Assembly (NCBI GenBank): GCA_016125075.1
Contig: WGMO01000021.1
Location: 1 to 64,000, forward strand
Reading direction: 5' to 3'
Length of the DNA stretch: 64,000 nt
DNA from: Terrimonas sp.
GTDB taxonomy: Bacteria > Bacteroidota > Bacteroidia > Chitinophagales > Chitinophagaceae
This document shows, one piece after another, positions 52,259-62,007 of this stretch. The first letter of the stretch is position 1, and every line of letters starts with the position of its first letter. Below the pieces are notes generated by a model. It was not told the origin of the DNA, searched no databases, and was given only the letters and a program-made list of their open reading frames with translations. Position numbers and translations under genes: made by a program.

Positions 52259-53554
52259 ATGAAGGTTACTATACATTCTTCCCGGTTAGGGGGAACAGTC
52301 AGGGCGAACGCTTCCAAAAGTTCGATGCAAAGGGCTTGTGCTGCTGCATTGCTGTCAAAGGGTACTACCATATTAAGAAACCCGGGCACCAGCAATGATG
52401 ACCTGGCTGCCATCTCCATCATTCAGGCACTGGGTGCCCGGGTAGAGAATGAATCCGGTGAACTGATCATTCAAGGTAAGGGGCTGCACCCTGTAAAAAA
52501 TGAAATAGACTGTGGTGAATCGGGTTTGAGTATCCGTATGTTTACTCCAATCGCTGCCTTAAGTGATCAGCTAATCACGATCCGGGGATCTGGCAGCCTG
52601 TTGACCCGCCCTCTTGGTTTTTTTGATGAAATCCTGCCGGTGCTGGGGGTTGATATATCCAGTAACCAGGGTCATTTACCGCTGCTGATCAGGGGCCCCC
52701 TGCAACCCAGGGATATTACAGTAGATGGATCACTGAGTTCCCAGTTCCTTACGGGTTTACTGATGGCTTATGCTGCCACCGGGGCAAAAAATGTCACGAT
52801 AACCGTGAGGGATCTGAAAAGCCGCCCCTATATCGACCTTACTCTTGATGTTATGCAGCAGTTTGGTATGAAGTTGCCGGTGAACCACCATTATGAAAAG
52901 TTTTTTTTCTCACCTGAATCCTTCATTACCAAGTCTGCGACCACCACTTATTTTGTGGAAGGCGACTGGAGTGGTGGGGCATTCCTGCTGGTAGCAGGAG
53001 CCATCGCAGGTCCCGTTACCGTTCATGGACTGGACCTCATGAGTACCCAGGCTGATAAAGCTGTCTATGATGCCATGATGGCCGCCAATGCCAGTATAGT
53101 GGTGGAGGCCAAAGCATTAAAAATCTTCCCCTCCGCATTAAAGGCTTTTGAATTTGACGCCACCGATTGTCCCGATCTTTTTCCGCCCCTGGTGGCCCTG
53201 GCTGCTTATTGTGAAGGCATTACCAGAATCAGGGGGGTACAGCGACTCACACATAAAGAAAGTAACCGTGCGGTTGCCCTGCAGCAGGAATTTGGTAAAA
53301 TGGGCGTTTCCATTGACTATGATGATGAAATGATGGTCATCCATGGAGGGCAGGGTCTGAAAGGCGCTACCGTGCATTCGCACCATGATCATCGTATTGC
53401 GATGGCATGTGCTGTAGCTGCTTTAAGGGCGGATGGACCCACTATTATTGAGGATGCCATGGCCGTAAGGAAATCCTATCCCGGTTTTTATCAGGACCTG
53501 AAATCCCTCGGAGCAGCCATTGAAGGCGTTTTCGTATATTCAGATCATGGTTAA
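52259..53554 (+). CDS. aroA: 3-phosphoshikimate 1-carboxyvinyltransferase
   Basis: The 431-residue EPSP synthase joins shikimate-3-phosphate and PEP. Visible are NASKSSMQRACAAALLSKGTT (substrate Lys/Ser), GESGLSIRMFTPIAAL, the SSQFLTGLLMA loop and the C-terminal HDHRIAMACAVAALRA. Full family length. The next ATG (sulfatase) lies inside its last codons. Confidence 0.95.
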   Translation: MKVTIHSSRLGGTVRANASKSSMQRACAAALLSKGTTILRNPGTSNDDLAAISIIQALGARVENESGELIIQGKGLHPVKNEIDCGESGLSIRMFTPIAALSDQLITIRGSGSLLTRPLGFFDEILPVLGVDISSNQGHLPLLIRGPLQPRDITVDGSLSSQFLTGLLMAYAATGAKNVTITVRDLKSRPYIDLTLDVMQQFGMKLPVNHHYEKFFFSPESFITKSATTTYFVEGDWSGGAFLLVAGAIAGPVTVHGLDLMSTQADKAVYDAMMAANASIVVEAKALKIFPSALKAFEFDATDCPDLFPPLVALAAYCEGITRIRGVQRLTHKESNRAVALQQEFGKMGVSIDYDDEMMVIHGGQGLKGATVHSHHDHRIAMACAVAALRADGPTIIEDAMAVRKSYPGFYQDLKSLGAAIEGVFVYSDHG

Positions 53555-54965
53555 TCAATTCTGCTTTACCAGCCTGTTGCTGTTATTGGCATTGCTGCCC
53601 CCTGCTAAAGAAAAAAGTAGCGGTCCAAAACAACCGAATATCATTATTATTTTCATGGATGATATGGCATGGGGGGATATAAGTGTAAACAATCCTGCCA
53701 TCAATTACACACCCCATTTTTCCTGGCTGGCCTCCAGGGGGGTACAACTGACCAATTTTTATGTGTCTCAGTCTGTTTGTACGGCATCACGAGCTTCCCT
53801 GTTAACGGGTTGCTATGCAAACCGTATTGGATTAAGCGGGGCCATAAGTCATGAAAGTAAAATAGGGCTGGATCCGGAGGAAACCACCATCGCCGACATG
53901 CTAAAGGAAGGAGGTTACCATACCGCAGTTTTTGGGAAATGGCATTTAGGATTCCAGAAAAAATTTCTACCGGTCAACCAGGGCTTTGATGAATTTTATG
54001 GTATCCCCTATAGCAGTGATATGTGGCCTTACCATCCCGAAAGACCCGGAACCTACCCACCCTTACCCCTGTATGAAAATGACAGGATCATCGATACCAT
54101 CGAAGAGCAAAGCTGGATGACAAATGCCTTCACTGATAGAGCCATCCGGTTCATTGATCAAAACAGGAACCATCCCTTTTTCCTCTACCTGGCGCCTCCA
54201 TTGCCGCATGTACCCCTGTCGGTCTCCGAAAAGGGGAAAGGTTTTACAGGGAAAGGGCTTTATGCCGACGTCATCCATGAACTGGATGCTTCGATCGGGA
54301 AGGTTTTAAAATCATTAAGTGAAAACAACCTGGAAGAAAATACCCTGGTCATTGTTACCTCCGATAACGGTCCCTGGCTGGCTTATGGAAATCACGCGGG
54401 AAACACAGCCGGGCTTCGGGAAGGGAAGGGGACCTCATTTGAGGGAGGCGTAAGAGAGCCCTGTGTCTTGTATTGGAAGGGGGTACTCCCTGCCGGAAAA
54501 GTATTTGACCAGCCCGCCATGACCATTGATCTGTTACCCACGATCGCAGCCATTACGGGATCTTCCCTGCCGGAAAGAAAAATAGACGGAATCAATATCT
54601 GGCCCTATTTAAGCGGATCTGAGAAGGGACTCGATGAACGGCCATTGTTTTTTTACTATCACAAGAATGATCTTGAATCCATGCGTTGGAAAAACTGGAA
54701 ATTATATTTTCCGCATACCTACAGGTCTATGCAGGGGCAATTACCCGGCAAAGATGGGATACCCGGCGTCTATAAATATTTTACCATTAAAAACCCGGAA
54801 CTTTACAACCTAGCGACGGATCCTTTTGAAAAAGAAAATGTGGCTGACGGTAACGGGCAACGGGTCAAAAATATGGAAAGGATGGCCGAACAGATCAGGC
54901 AGCAACTGGGGGATGACCTGACCGGCAGATCCGGAAAAGAGAACCGCCCTCCGGGAACACTGTAA
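53547..54965 (+). CDS. Secreted type I sulfatase
   Basis: The 472-residue protein has a signal peptide (hydrophobic 5-18) and a sulfatase fold. The sulfatase signature is C78-T-A-S-R82 followed by ASLLTG; the Cys would be converted to formylglycine. Metal ligands are in IIFMDDMAWGD and VIVTSDNGPW. It overlaps aroA by 8 bases, so it is translationally coupled to a shikimate gene, an unexpected context. ATG 53547 is preferred over TTG 53520. No sulfatase-maturing enzyme is in the window; the substrate is unknown. Confidence 0.88.
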   Translation: MVNQFCFTSLLLLLALLPPAKEKSSGPKQPNIIIIFMDDMAWGDISVNNPAINYTPHFSWLASRGVQLTNFYVSQSVCTASRASLLTGCYANRIGLSGAISHESKIGLDPEETTIADMLKEGGYHTAVFGKWHLGFQKKFLPVNQGFDEFYGIPYSSDMWPYHPERPGTYPPLPLYENDRIIDTIEEQSWMTNAFTDRAIRFIDQNRNHPFFLYLAPPLPHVPLSVSEKGKGFTGKGLYADVIHELDASIGKVLKSLSENNLEENTLVIVTSDNGPWLAYGNHAGNTAGLREGKGTSFEGGVREPCVLYWKGVLPAGKVFDQPAMTIDLLPTIAAITGSSLPERKIDGINIWPYLSGSEKGLDERPLFFYYHKNDLESMRWKNWKLYFPHTYRSMQGQLPGKDGIPGVYKYFTIKNPELYNLATDPFEKENVADGNGQRVKNMERMAEQIRQQLGDDLTGRSGKENRPPGTL

Positions 54966-54977
54966 ATAATTACTGAC

Positions 54978-55973
54978 ATGAATTCATTTGGACGCATATT
55001 CAGGGTACATATTTTTGGTGAGTCACATGGTACATGTGTGGGTATAACCATTGATGGATGCCCGGCTGGCCTGTCTTTATTGGAAGACGACATCCTCCCT
55101 GACTTGGAAAGAAGAAAAGGGGGTAAGCAAAAAGGTACGACACCCCGGCAGGAGGCAGACTTTCCCATTTTTAAAAGCGGCATCTTTAATGGCAAAACCA
55201 CCGGGTTCCCCATTACCATCCTGTTTGAAAATAACAATATTCGCAGTGAAGATTACCAGCAGCAACGCAGTATTCCGAGACCCGGTCATGCCGACTGGGT
55301 GGCCCATCAGAAATTTGGTGGTCATGAAGATTACAGGGGAGGAGGACATTTTAGTGCCAGGCTGACCACCGGGCTGGTGGCAGCCGGGGCCATTGCAAAA
55401 AAGCTGATGCAACAGGTTAGGATAACCGCTGCCGTTGCTGAAATAGGGGGTGAAACAGATCTTGAAAAGGGCTTGCAAAGGGCCATCGATGCAAAAGATT
55501 CCGTAGGGGGTATCATCGAATGTTCTGTGTCTGGTTTGCCGGTAGGTCTTGGAGAACCCTATTTTGATTCCATGGAATCGGTATTGTCAAAAATGCTGTT
55601 TTCCATACCCGCGGTCAAAGGGGTGGAATTTGGTGCTGGATTCCGGGCCGCCAGGATGTTTGGCAGTGAACATAACGATGCTATTGAAGATATGGAAGGA
55701 ACAACAAGAACCAATCATGCCGGTGGAATTGTTGGCGGTATCAGTAATGGGAACCCTCTTGTTTTCCGGCTGGCCATCAAACCGACGGCCTCTACCCCAA
55801 AAGAACAAAAGAGCCTGAACTGGGATACCGGCCAGGTCACCTCATTTTCAATCAAAGGAAGACATGACCTTTGCGTAGCATTGCGGGCACCGGTTATTGT
55901 TGAAGCAGTAACGGCCCTCGTGCTTGCTGACTTCATGCTTTTAGAACAACATATCCCCCGGACATTAAAATAA
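54978..55973 (+). CDS. aroC: Chorismate synthase
   Basis: The 331-residue FMN-dependent lyase makes chorismate from EPSP. The three signatures are GESHGTCVGITIDGCPAGL, RPGHADWVAHQKFGGHEDYRGGGHFSAR and the C-terminal GRHDLCVALRAPVIVEA. It follows the sulfatase by 12 bases. Somewhat shorter than the E. coli enzyme (361), but every motif is present. Confidence 0.95.
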   Translation: MNSFGRIFRVHIFGESHGTCVGITIDGCPAGLSLLEDDILPDLERRKGGKQKGTTPRQEADFPIFKSGIFNGKTTGFPITILFENNNIRSEDYQQQRSIPRPGHADWVAHQKFGGHEDYRGGGHFSARLTTGLVAAGAIAKKLMQQVRITAAVAEIGGETDLEKGLQRAIDAKDSVGGIIECSVSGLPVGLGEPYFDSMESVLSKMLFSIPAVKGVEFGAGFRAARMFGSEHNDAIEDMEGTTRTNHAGGIVGGISNGNPLVFRLAIKPTASTPKEQKSLNWDTGQVTSFSIKGRHDLCVALRAPVIVEAVTALVLADFMLLEQHIPRTLK

Positions 55974-55976
55974 TCT

Positions 55977-56276
55977 ATGGCAATCATTTATCACATCACC
56001 ACCCAAACGGAATGGGAACAAGCGGTCAGGAATGGTTTTTATGCATCTCCTTCCTTAAAAGAAGAAGGCTTTATTCACTGTTCCCAGGATGAACAGGTTG
56101 CAAAAACACAGCAAAGATATTTCAGCGGGAAAACCGACCTGGTTAAACTCGTTATTGATACCGATAAACTGAAGAGTAAATATATTTTTGAATGGTCTCC
56201 CTCTACAGAAGATACATTTCCGCATATTTACGGCCCCGTAAACCTGGAAGCTGTGCTAAAAGCCGAACCTATTTAG
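55977..56276 (+). CDS. DUF952 family protein
   Basis: The 99-residue protein is a DUF952 domain, an ADP-ribosyltransferase-like small fold: IYHITTQTEWEQAVRNGFY, EEGFIHCSQDEQV, and FPHIYGPVNLEAVL. It starts 3 bases after aroC and ends the operon. Biochemical role unknown. Confidence 0.85.
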   Translation: MAIIYHITTQTEWEQAVRNGFYASPSLKEEGFIHCSQDEQVAKTQQRYFSGKTDLVKLVIDTDKLKSKYIFEWSPSTEDTFPHIYGPVNLEAVLKAEPI

Positions 56277-56982
56277 CGGGTAGTGAAAGATCTTTGAAGT
56301 CGAGGTCTAACACATCATAATCCCTGTTGTTGGGCCAGTAATAATGCCACCATTCCGTTTCAAGCGCCTTAAAACCATTTTGCTCCAGCAGGGTTCTTAA
56401 TAGCATCCTGTTTTTTAATATCTTAACAGGAAGGTTTGTAAAGGATTGATGGGCCGTGTCTGAAAAATTATCAAAGCCTGTACCCATCTCCAGTTCTTTT
56501 TTTGACGCTAAACTGATGATGGTCAGATCGACAGCCAGCCCCCGGTTATGCCCGCTGCCTTTTACAGGATCAGCAACATACCTGTCGTCCTTGATTAATT
56601 CCCACATTTTAACCGTTACAGAATAAGGCCGGTAAGCATCAAAAATTTTTAATCCCATCCCTTTCTTTCTGAGTTCCTCCTCAACACGCATTAATGCCTG
56701 AGCGGGTAAAATCCGTAAATAGGTCAGTTTCGATTGGGAATAAAGCCGCTGGCCGGTAAAATTCCGGGGGCTGCCATAGCGCAGATCATACTGAATGCCG
56801 GGAATGAATCCATTCAATTCAACCATTTGCTGCAAAGAATCGTCTAGGATACGTTCTCTATACTCCTCGGGGCTTTTGATGATCTTAAGCGGCTGAGAAT
56901 TAACAGGTAAATTGAGAATTGTTGATAAAATAAGAATTAGCGCCGAACGAATATTCATCCTATTCAGTATTTTGAATAACAT
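56269..56982 (-). CDS. VanX-like D-Ala-D-Ala dipeptidase (M15D)
   Basis: The 237-residue exported zinc peptidase is predicted to hydrolyse D-Ala-D-Ala. It has an N-terminal signal segment, the substrate region FDAYRPYSV, zinc ligands in SGHNRGLAVDL and the catalytic Glu-His pair EWWHYY. It overlaps the convergent DUF952 gene by 8 bases. In a species without vancomycin genes it likely recycles peptidoglycan peptides. Confidence 0.88.
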   Translation of the reverse strand: MLFKILNRMNIRSALILILSTILNLPVNSQPLKIIKSPEEYRERILDDSLQQMVELNGFIPGIQYDLRYGSPRNFTGQRLYSQSKLTYLRILPAQALMRVEEELRKKGMGLKIFDAYRPYSVTVKMWELIKDDRYVADPVKGSGHNRGLAVDLTIISLASKKELEMGTGFDNFSDTAHQSFTNLPVKILKNRMLLRTLLEQNGFKALETEWWHYYWPNNRDYDVLDLDFKDLSLPAK

Positions 56983-57003
56983 ATTATACTTTTACTCATT
57001 TTC

Positions 57004-58737
57004 ATGAAATTAAGAACATTTTTTTATTGCATTCCTGCTGTTCCGAACCTGTTTTATGCAGTGTTGCTGGTACCCTCCCTGTTTATGATTGGTGCCTGTA
57101 ACAACACTACAATTCCAAAGGAGGAAATTGTGAACAACCGGGAGCAGATCAATGAAAAGGCAGGTACCTTGATCAATGAGTTGGTCACAAAAGCCATTAC
57201 GGATAGCGGTAGGGTTGCTGATTCTTTCACTATTTTTCAGCCGGACCTGGTGAAAAGGGTGTATGATAAAAGGACCTACAAGCCCATTTGGAGTGATAAG
57301 GACAGTTTGTTCCCCATTGCTGATACATTGCTCTCCTATATCCATAATGCGATGGAAAATGGCCTGTTTCCACAGAATTACCATGTTACAGCGATTGATA
57401 CGGTTTTCGCTAAGATAAAAAACGATTCAACAGATGCAATCGCAAGCAGGGATGCACTGTTATGGGCGAAAAAAGATGTTTTGCTGACAGACGCATTTGT
57501 GCAGATGATGATGGATATCAAAAGGGGCAGGCTCCCCGATGACAGTATAACCCTGCGAAAGGACACACTCTTTTCACCCGACCTGTTGTTGGACCAGTTT
57601 GATTTTTTTCTCCGGGGGAAATCCATGAAAAATATCATTACGCAGTTGGAACCCAAACTGGCAGGTTATAAGGAATTGAAGGCTGGTATCAGGCATTTTC
57701 TGGATCAGGCAGATTTCAACCGTGACATTACGTTGATTCCCTATCCTGAATCGGATTCTGCTGATTTAAATAATAAGGTATTCAGACGGATGCAGGAAGA
57801 AGGTATCATACCGGATTCCGCAGTTTTTGAAAATGAGGCCCAGTTAACAAAGGCGATAAAAATTTTTCAGAAAAAAAACAATCTAACGGACGATGGAAAG
57901 ATCGGGGCGCAGACCGCCAAGCGATTAAACAGTTCTGACCGGGACCGGTTCCTGCAACTGGCTATAACGCTTGACCGGTATAAACAGCTGCCGGATTCGA
58001 TGCCGGAAAAATATTTATGGGTAAATATACCGGCATATAAACTGAGCCTCTTTGTAGACGGCGCTGTAAAATTGGAGTCAAAAGTGGTTGTGGGGAAACC
58101 GATTACCCGCACACCGGTACTCAATAGTGCAGTTTCACAACTGATCACCTATCCGCAATGGACCATCCCAACCAGTATTATTGTCAAGGAGATCCTGCCG
58201 GGTTTGAAACGCAGTCCGGATTACCTGGAAAAGAAGGGGTATTCCCTGGTGTCGAATAATGGGGAGGATATTGACCCTTATGCTATTGATTGGAATAAAT
58301 ATTCCAAAGGGATCCCCTACAAGGTCGTACAGGGAAGCGGTGATGCCAATGCGCTCGGTGTGATGAAGTTTAACTTCAATAATAAATATTCCGTATATCT
58401 GCATGACACCAACCAGCGATTCTTCTTCAATCGTGCTGAACGGGCGCTTAGCCATGGCTGTGTCAGGGTACAGGCCTGGAAACAGGTTTCAGATTATATT
58501 CTGCAAAATGATAGTGTACAGGCTATGCAAAACAACAACAGGAGTTTCCTGCCCTCTGACTCTGTGTATCACTGGCTTCAGAACAAAGAGAAACATGTTA
58601 TTAATGTGCGGAACAGGATACCCCTGTTTATCCGGTATTTTACCTGCGAGGGGAAAGACGGGAATATTGAATTTTATGATGATGTTTATAATGAAGACAG
58701 CCTGCTAAAAAAATACTATATTTCTGGAAATAAGTAA
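57004..58737 (+). CDS. L,D-transpeptidase, YcbB/LdtD type
   Basis: The 577-residue lipoprotein (lipobox MIGAC, Cys32) has an N-terminal scaffold domain, a peptidoglycan-binding domain (about 255-305; EAQLTKAIKIFQKKNNLTDDGKIGAQTAKRL) and a YkuD catalytic domain (about 335-520) with catalytic Cys486 in ALSHGCVRVQAWK. It makes 3-3 crosslinks or attaches proteins to peptidoglycan. The rlpA-like gene follows after 3 bases. Confidence 0.92.
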   Translation: MKLRTFFYCIPAVPNLFYAVLLVPSLFMIGACNNTTIPKEEIVNNREQINEKAGTLINELVTKAITDSGRVADSFTIFQPDLVKRVYDKRTYKPIWSDKDSLFPIADTLLSYIHNAMENGLFPQNYHVTAIDTVFAKIKNDSTDAIASRDALLWAKKDVLLTDAFVQMMMDIKRGRLPDDSITLRKDTLFSPDLLLDQFDFFLRGKSMKNIITQLEPKLAGYKELKAGIRHFLDQADFNRDITLIPYPESDSADLNNKVFRRMQEEGIIPDSAVFENEAQLTKAIKIFQKKNNLTDDGKIGAQTAKRLNSSDRDRFLQLAITLDRYKQLPDSMPEKYLWVNIPAYKLSLFVDGAVKLESKVVVGKPITRTPVLNSAVSQLITYPQWTIPTSIIVKEILPGLKRSPDYLEKKGYSLVSNNGEDIDPYAIDWNKYSKGIPYKVVQGSGDANALGVMKFNFNNKYSVYLHDTNQRFFFNRAERALSHGCVRVQAWKQVSDYILQNDSVQAMQNNNRSFLPSDSVYHWLQNKEKHVINVRNRIPLFIRYFTCEGKDGNIEFYDDVYNEDSLLKKYYISGNK

Positions 58738-58740
58738 AGA

Positions 58741-59145
58741 ATGAAGGTATTCTTCGGTTTATTTATTGGAATGATTTGCGCTCCCTGGATGGGGGTAAAC
58801 GGACAGAATGCTGCAGCCGGGAGCGCTCCTGCTTCAAAAAATAAGATATATTATGGCACAGCCAGTTTTTATGCCGATAAGTTTGAAGGCAGGAAAACGG
58901 CCAATGGGGATATATTCAGTCAGAAAAAAATGACCGCTGCCTGTAATGTTTTACCGCTGGGTACCTGGATAAAAGTCACCAATCTCCGGAATGGACTCTC
59001 CGTGACCGTCAGGATCAATGACCGTCTGCATCCAAGAATGAAGCGGGTGGTGGACCTGAGCAGGATTGCCGCCACCAGGCTAAAATATGTGAAAACGGGT
59101 CTGACAAGGGTAAAAGTGGAGGTTCTGGGTAAAAAAAAGCCTTAA
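58741..59145 (+). CDS. RlpA-like double-psi beta-barrel protein
   Basis: The 134-residue secreted protein has a signal peptide (about 1-22) and a RlpA DPBB domain: GTASFYADKFEGRKTANGDIF, TAACNVLPLGTWIKVTNLRNG, VRINDRLHPRMKRVVDLS. The conserved Asp of lytic transglycosylase RlpA (in NDR) is present. It has no SPOR domain. It is co-transcribed with the L,D-transpeptidase, so peptidoglycan remodelling is likely. Confidence 0.9.
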   Translation: MKVFFGLFIGMICAPWMGVNGQNAAAGSAPASKNKIYYGTASFYADKFEGRKTANGDIFSQKKMTAACNVLPLGTWIKVTNLRNGLSVTVRINDRLHPRMKRVVDLSRIAATRLKYVKTGLTRVKVEVLGKKKP

Positions 59146-59174
59146 AATAGCTGAATATTAAATGATTAATTTAT

Positions 59175-59205
59175 TTTCGGATATTATACATACCTGCTAT
59201 TTTTG
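59175..59205 (+). promoter_or_regulatory. Promoter of the OmpA-family gene
   Basis: TTTC (59175-59178), 19 bases, TATTTTTG (59198-59205). The ATG at 59233 follows 27 bases later. Confidence 0.55.
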
Positions 59206-59232
59206 CCTCAATAAAACTAAACTGCCAGAATT

Positions 59233-60570
59233 ATGAAGAAAAAACTAGTGCTGATCTTTGCTGTTTATTTTTTAGCATCATCAATTCAAGCACAAGAAGA
59301 ATATACCAGGCCTTCACAGTTAGGTATCAGTTTCTTCCTGAACGACTATACTACAGCCAGCCGTATAAGGGCTTCTTCGCTAAGCTCTGTATTAAGAGAT
59401 AAGAAGTGGGCCAAACCGGGAGATATGAATCCGGGGATAGCTGTTCATTATTTCAAAGGTATCCGGCCGCATATTGATTTTGCTGGCACCCTTGGATTTT
59501 CAGGTGATGAAAATGCCTTGCCTGACAATTCAAATAATTCTGGAAGCGGGCTATTACTGGAAGCCGATGCTTCCGTTAACCTCAAGATGTTTACAGACCG
59601 TTACTGGTTCCAGCCCTACCTGACAGCCGGTGTGGGTGGCCAGAAATACAAAAAGAGCTATGGGGCCTTTGTTCCCCTGGGTGTTGGGATGAAAGTGAAT
59701 TTTTTCAATGAAGCGGATGTGGTGATTTCCACGCAATACCGACTGCCGATTACCACTGAAACGGCCCGCTACAGGTTCTTCTATAGTTTTGGGGTGGCCG
59801 GTAATATCGGAAAAAGAAAAGAGCCAAAAGTAATTGCTCCGCCGCCGCCGCCACCTCCTGTTGATACCGATGGAGATGGTATAACGGATGATAAGGATAA
59901 ATGTCCCACAGTGCCGGGCGTAGCCAAATATGACGGATGTCCGGTTCCGGATACGGATAAGGATGGTATCAATGATGATAACGACAAATGTCCGGATGTG
60001 CCCGGTATTGCCCGGTATAATGGATGCCCGGTGCCGGATACGGATAAGGATGGTATTAATGACGAAGATGATAAATGTAAAGATACACCCGGGGTTGCCC
60101 GTTATGAAGGTTGTCCGGTGCCGGATACCGATGGCGATGGCATCAATGATGAAGAAGACAAATGTCCCACTATTCCCGGTGTTGCGTCTCAAAATGGATG
60201 TCCGGAGATTTCCCAGGAAGTGATGAAAAAAGTGGAATATGCTGCCAAGAATATCTATTTCTCAACGGGAAGCGCTAAACTGCAATCAAAATCTTTCAAA
60301 CCGCTCAATGAGGTGGTGAAGATCATGCAGGAAAATAAAGACCTCCTCCTGGATATCAGTGGTCATACTGATAATACCGGGGTGGCAACTAAGAATATGG
60401 CATTAAGCCAGGTTCGGGCTGATGCGGTAAAAGCTTATATGGTGAGTAAGGGGATCGATGCCGGCAGGTTAACAGCCACTGGCTATGGCCAGGAGAAACC
60501 GGTAGCAGATAATAAGACGGCCGCCGGCCGCCAGTTGAACAGAAGGGTTGAACTTAAAATATCGTATTGA
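59233..60570 (+). CDS. OmpA-family protein with thrombospondin type-3 repeats
   Basis: The 445-residue outer-membrane protein has a signal peptide (about 1-20), an N-terminal beta-barrel-like region (about 25-195), a Pro hinge (PPPPPPP), four calcium-binding TSP3 repeats of 29 residues (211-326) and a C-terminal OmpA domain (about 330-445) that binds peptidoglycan (ISGHTDNTG, LSQVRADAVKAYM, NRRVELKI). It links the outer membrane to the cell wall. Single gene between a promoter and a strong terminator. Confidence 0.93.
   Translation: MKKKLVLIFAVYFLASSIQAQEEYTRPSQLGISFFLNDYTTASRIRASSLSSVLRDKKWAKPGDMNPGIAVHYFKGIRPHIDFAGTLGFSGDENALPDNSNNSGSGLLLEADASVNLKMFTDRYWFQPYLTAGVGGQKYKKSYGAFVPLGVGMKVNFFNEADVVISTQYRLPITTETARYRFFYSFGVAGNIGKRKEPKVIAPPPPPPPVDTDGDGITDDKDKCPTVPGVAKYDGCPVPDTDKDGINDDNDKCPDVPGIARYNGCPVPDTDKDGINDEDDKCKDTPGVARYEGCPVPDTDGDGINDEEDKCPTIPGVASQNGCPEISQEVMKKVEYAAKNIYFSTGSAKLQSKSFKPLNEVVKIMQENKDLLLDISGHTDNTGVATKNMALSQVRADAVKAYMVSKGIDAGRLTATGYGQEKPVADNKTAAGRQLNRRVELKISY
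59863..60210 (+). repeat. Four tandem 87-bp units coding for TSP3 repeats
   Basis: Each unit encodes DTDxDGIxDxxDKC plus a GCP end. The units are similar at DNA level but not identical, and they are in frame within the OmpA-family gene. This is protein repetition, not a mobile or CRISPR element. Confidence 0.9.
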
Positions 60571-60596
60571 TAAGTTGATTAGATCGCTACAAAAAG

Positions 60597-60620
60597 GCGC
60601 TCCGGAAGGAGCGCTTTTTT
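60597..60620 (+). terminator. Terminator of the OmpA-family gene
   Basis: GCGCTCC (60597-60603) and GGAGCGC (60608-60614), loop GGAA, then six T. A-run on the other side suggests it also works for the convergent ABC permease gene. Confidence 0.92.
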
Positions 60621-60686
60621 ATTTATATATAGTATACAAAATTGCGGTTGGAACCTGGTTCGGTTCTGGTTGGTGATAAGGTTGAT

Positions 60687-61943
60687 TTATTTACTCCTGA
60701 TGGCGGCAACTGGGTCCATTTTGGCCGCTTTTGAAGCCGGGATAATGCCTGCCAGGATACCAATCACAAAACAAATGATAACGGCAAATATCATATTGCC
60801 TACTGAAATGAAAATGGGGAAATTCAAAACACCCGAAAGTATCTTGGTTAAGATAAAAACCAGGAATAACCCGGCCAGCCCTCCGATAAAGCAGAGGAAA
60901 GAGGCTTCTAGTAGAAATTCCGTCAGGATGATCCTGTTTTTCGCGCCAAGGGCTTTTTTCAGACCGATCTGGCTGGTTCTTTCTTTCACGGTCACAAACA
61001 TGATGTTGGCAACGCCAAATAAGCCAACAATCAAACTAATGCCTCCGATAATACCACCTCCGAGGTTGATGCCGGAAAAGGCCGAGCTAAATGCATTGCT
61101 CCAGTCATTGACATCGTTGAGTGCAAAATCGTCTTCTTCGGTGGGCTTGAGTTTATGAATGGCCCTCATGGTACCGATCAGTTCATTTTTAAGTGCAGAA
61201 CTGGGAATATTGTCCTGCCCCTGTACCAGGATCAAAGGCGAGGCATTTCTTTCGTTCATGATAGTCCGGGCAAATTTATAGGGCATGACCAGTGATTGGT
61301 CAAACTGCCATCCACCGAGAATCTGGTTTCCCTGTTTTTTGATGATCCCGATCACTGTCATCTTTTTACCTCTTGCAACAACCTGTTTGCCCAGGGCCCT
61401 CTCAGCATTGATAAATAATTGTTCTGCAATTTCATTGCCGATAAGACATACATTAGAACCCTGTTCAAATTCACTGGTGGAAAAGAATCGGCCTGAGCTG
61501 ACTGTCAGGGGCTGGATCTCACCGAATTCTTCGCTGAATCCGTACAGGATTACACCAGACAGGACATTATCCGCATATTCTACATTGTCCTGTGTATGGA
61601 TCTTAAAGGCCGCATGACTGGCTGTGGGGGTCCTGGTTTTGATTTCCTTGATCTCCGAAAATTGGGGAAGCGGTCTTTTTACATATTTCCACCAGGGAAA
61701 ATTAGGCCCGCCTCTTCCCTGGCTGTAATCCCATTTATCCAGGTAAATGGTATTGGTGCCAAAAGATTTTATTTCGTTCTGGATATTTTTTTCAAGGCTG
61801 TTGAGGGTAGCCATTACACCTATGATACAGAAGATGCCGATTGTAACGCCGAATAGGGAAAGAAAAGTTCTCAGCTTATTCTTCCATAACTCCTGAAGTG
61901 CCATTTTCAGGCTGCTGGCAATGATTTCAAAGGTCCTAAACAT
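60687..61943 (-). CDS. MacB-like ABC transporter permease
   Basis: The 418-residue inner-membrane protein has an N-terminal helix (about 20-45), a large periplasmic MacB core domain (about 50-270) and three C-terminal FtsX helices (about 290-415; ISLIVGLFGVANIMFVTVKERTSQIGLKKALGAK). It would couple to an ATPase for export or lipoprotein work, but no ATPase gene is in the window. Substrate unknown. Confidence 0.88.
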   Translation of the reverse strand: MFRTFEIIASSLKMALQELWKNKLRTFLSLFGVTIGIFCIIGVMATLNSLEKNIQNEIKSFGTNTIYLDKWDYSQGRGGPNFPWWKYVKRPLPQFSEIKEIKTRTPTASHAAFKIHTQDNVEYADNVLSGVILYGFSEEFGEIQPLTVSSGRFFSTSEFEQGSNVCLIGNEIAEQLFINAERALGKQVVARGKKMTVIGIIKKQGNQILGGWQFDQSLVMPYKFARTIMNERNASPLILVQGQDNIPSSALKNELIGTMRAIHKLKPTEEDDFALNDVNDWSNAFSSAFSGINLGGGIIGGISLIVGLFGVANIMFVTVKERTSQIGLKKALGAKNRIILTEFLLEASFLCFIGGLAGLFLVFILTKILSGVLNFPIFISVGNMIFAVIICFVIGILAGIIPASKAAKMDPVAAIRSK

Positions 61944-61947
61944 AGCA

Positions 61948-61955
61948 CAAATTTA
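61948..61955 (-). promoter_or_regulatory. -7 element of the ABC permease gene
   Basis: TAAATTTG on the minus strand ends four bases before the ATG at 61943. Confidence 0.5.
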
Positions 61956-62007
61956 ATGGCAATCAGTCATTTTTGACGGTAAATATGACCAGTGGCGCAA
62001 TCAGGCT

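Noticed and set aside
59863-60210. Tandem repeats that might suggest a CRISPR array
   Set aside because: The 87-bp units are in frame and encode calcium-binding TSP3 repeats; there are no unique spacers.
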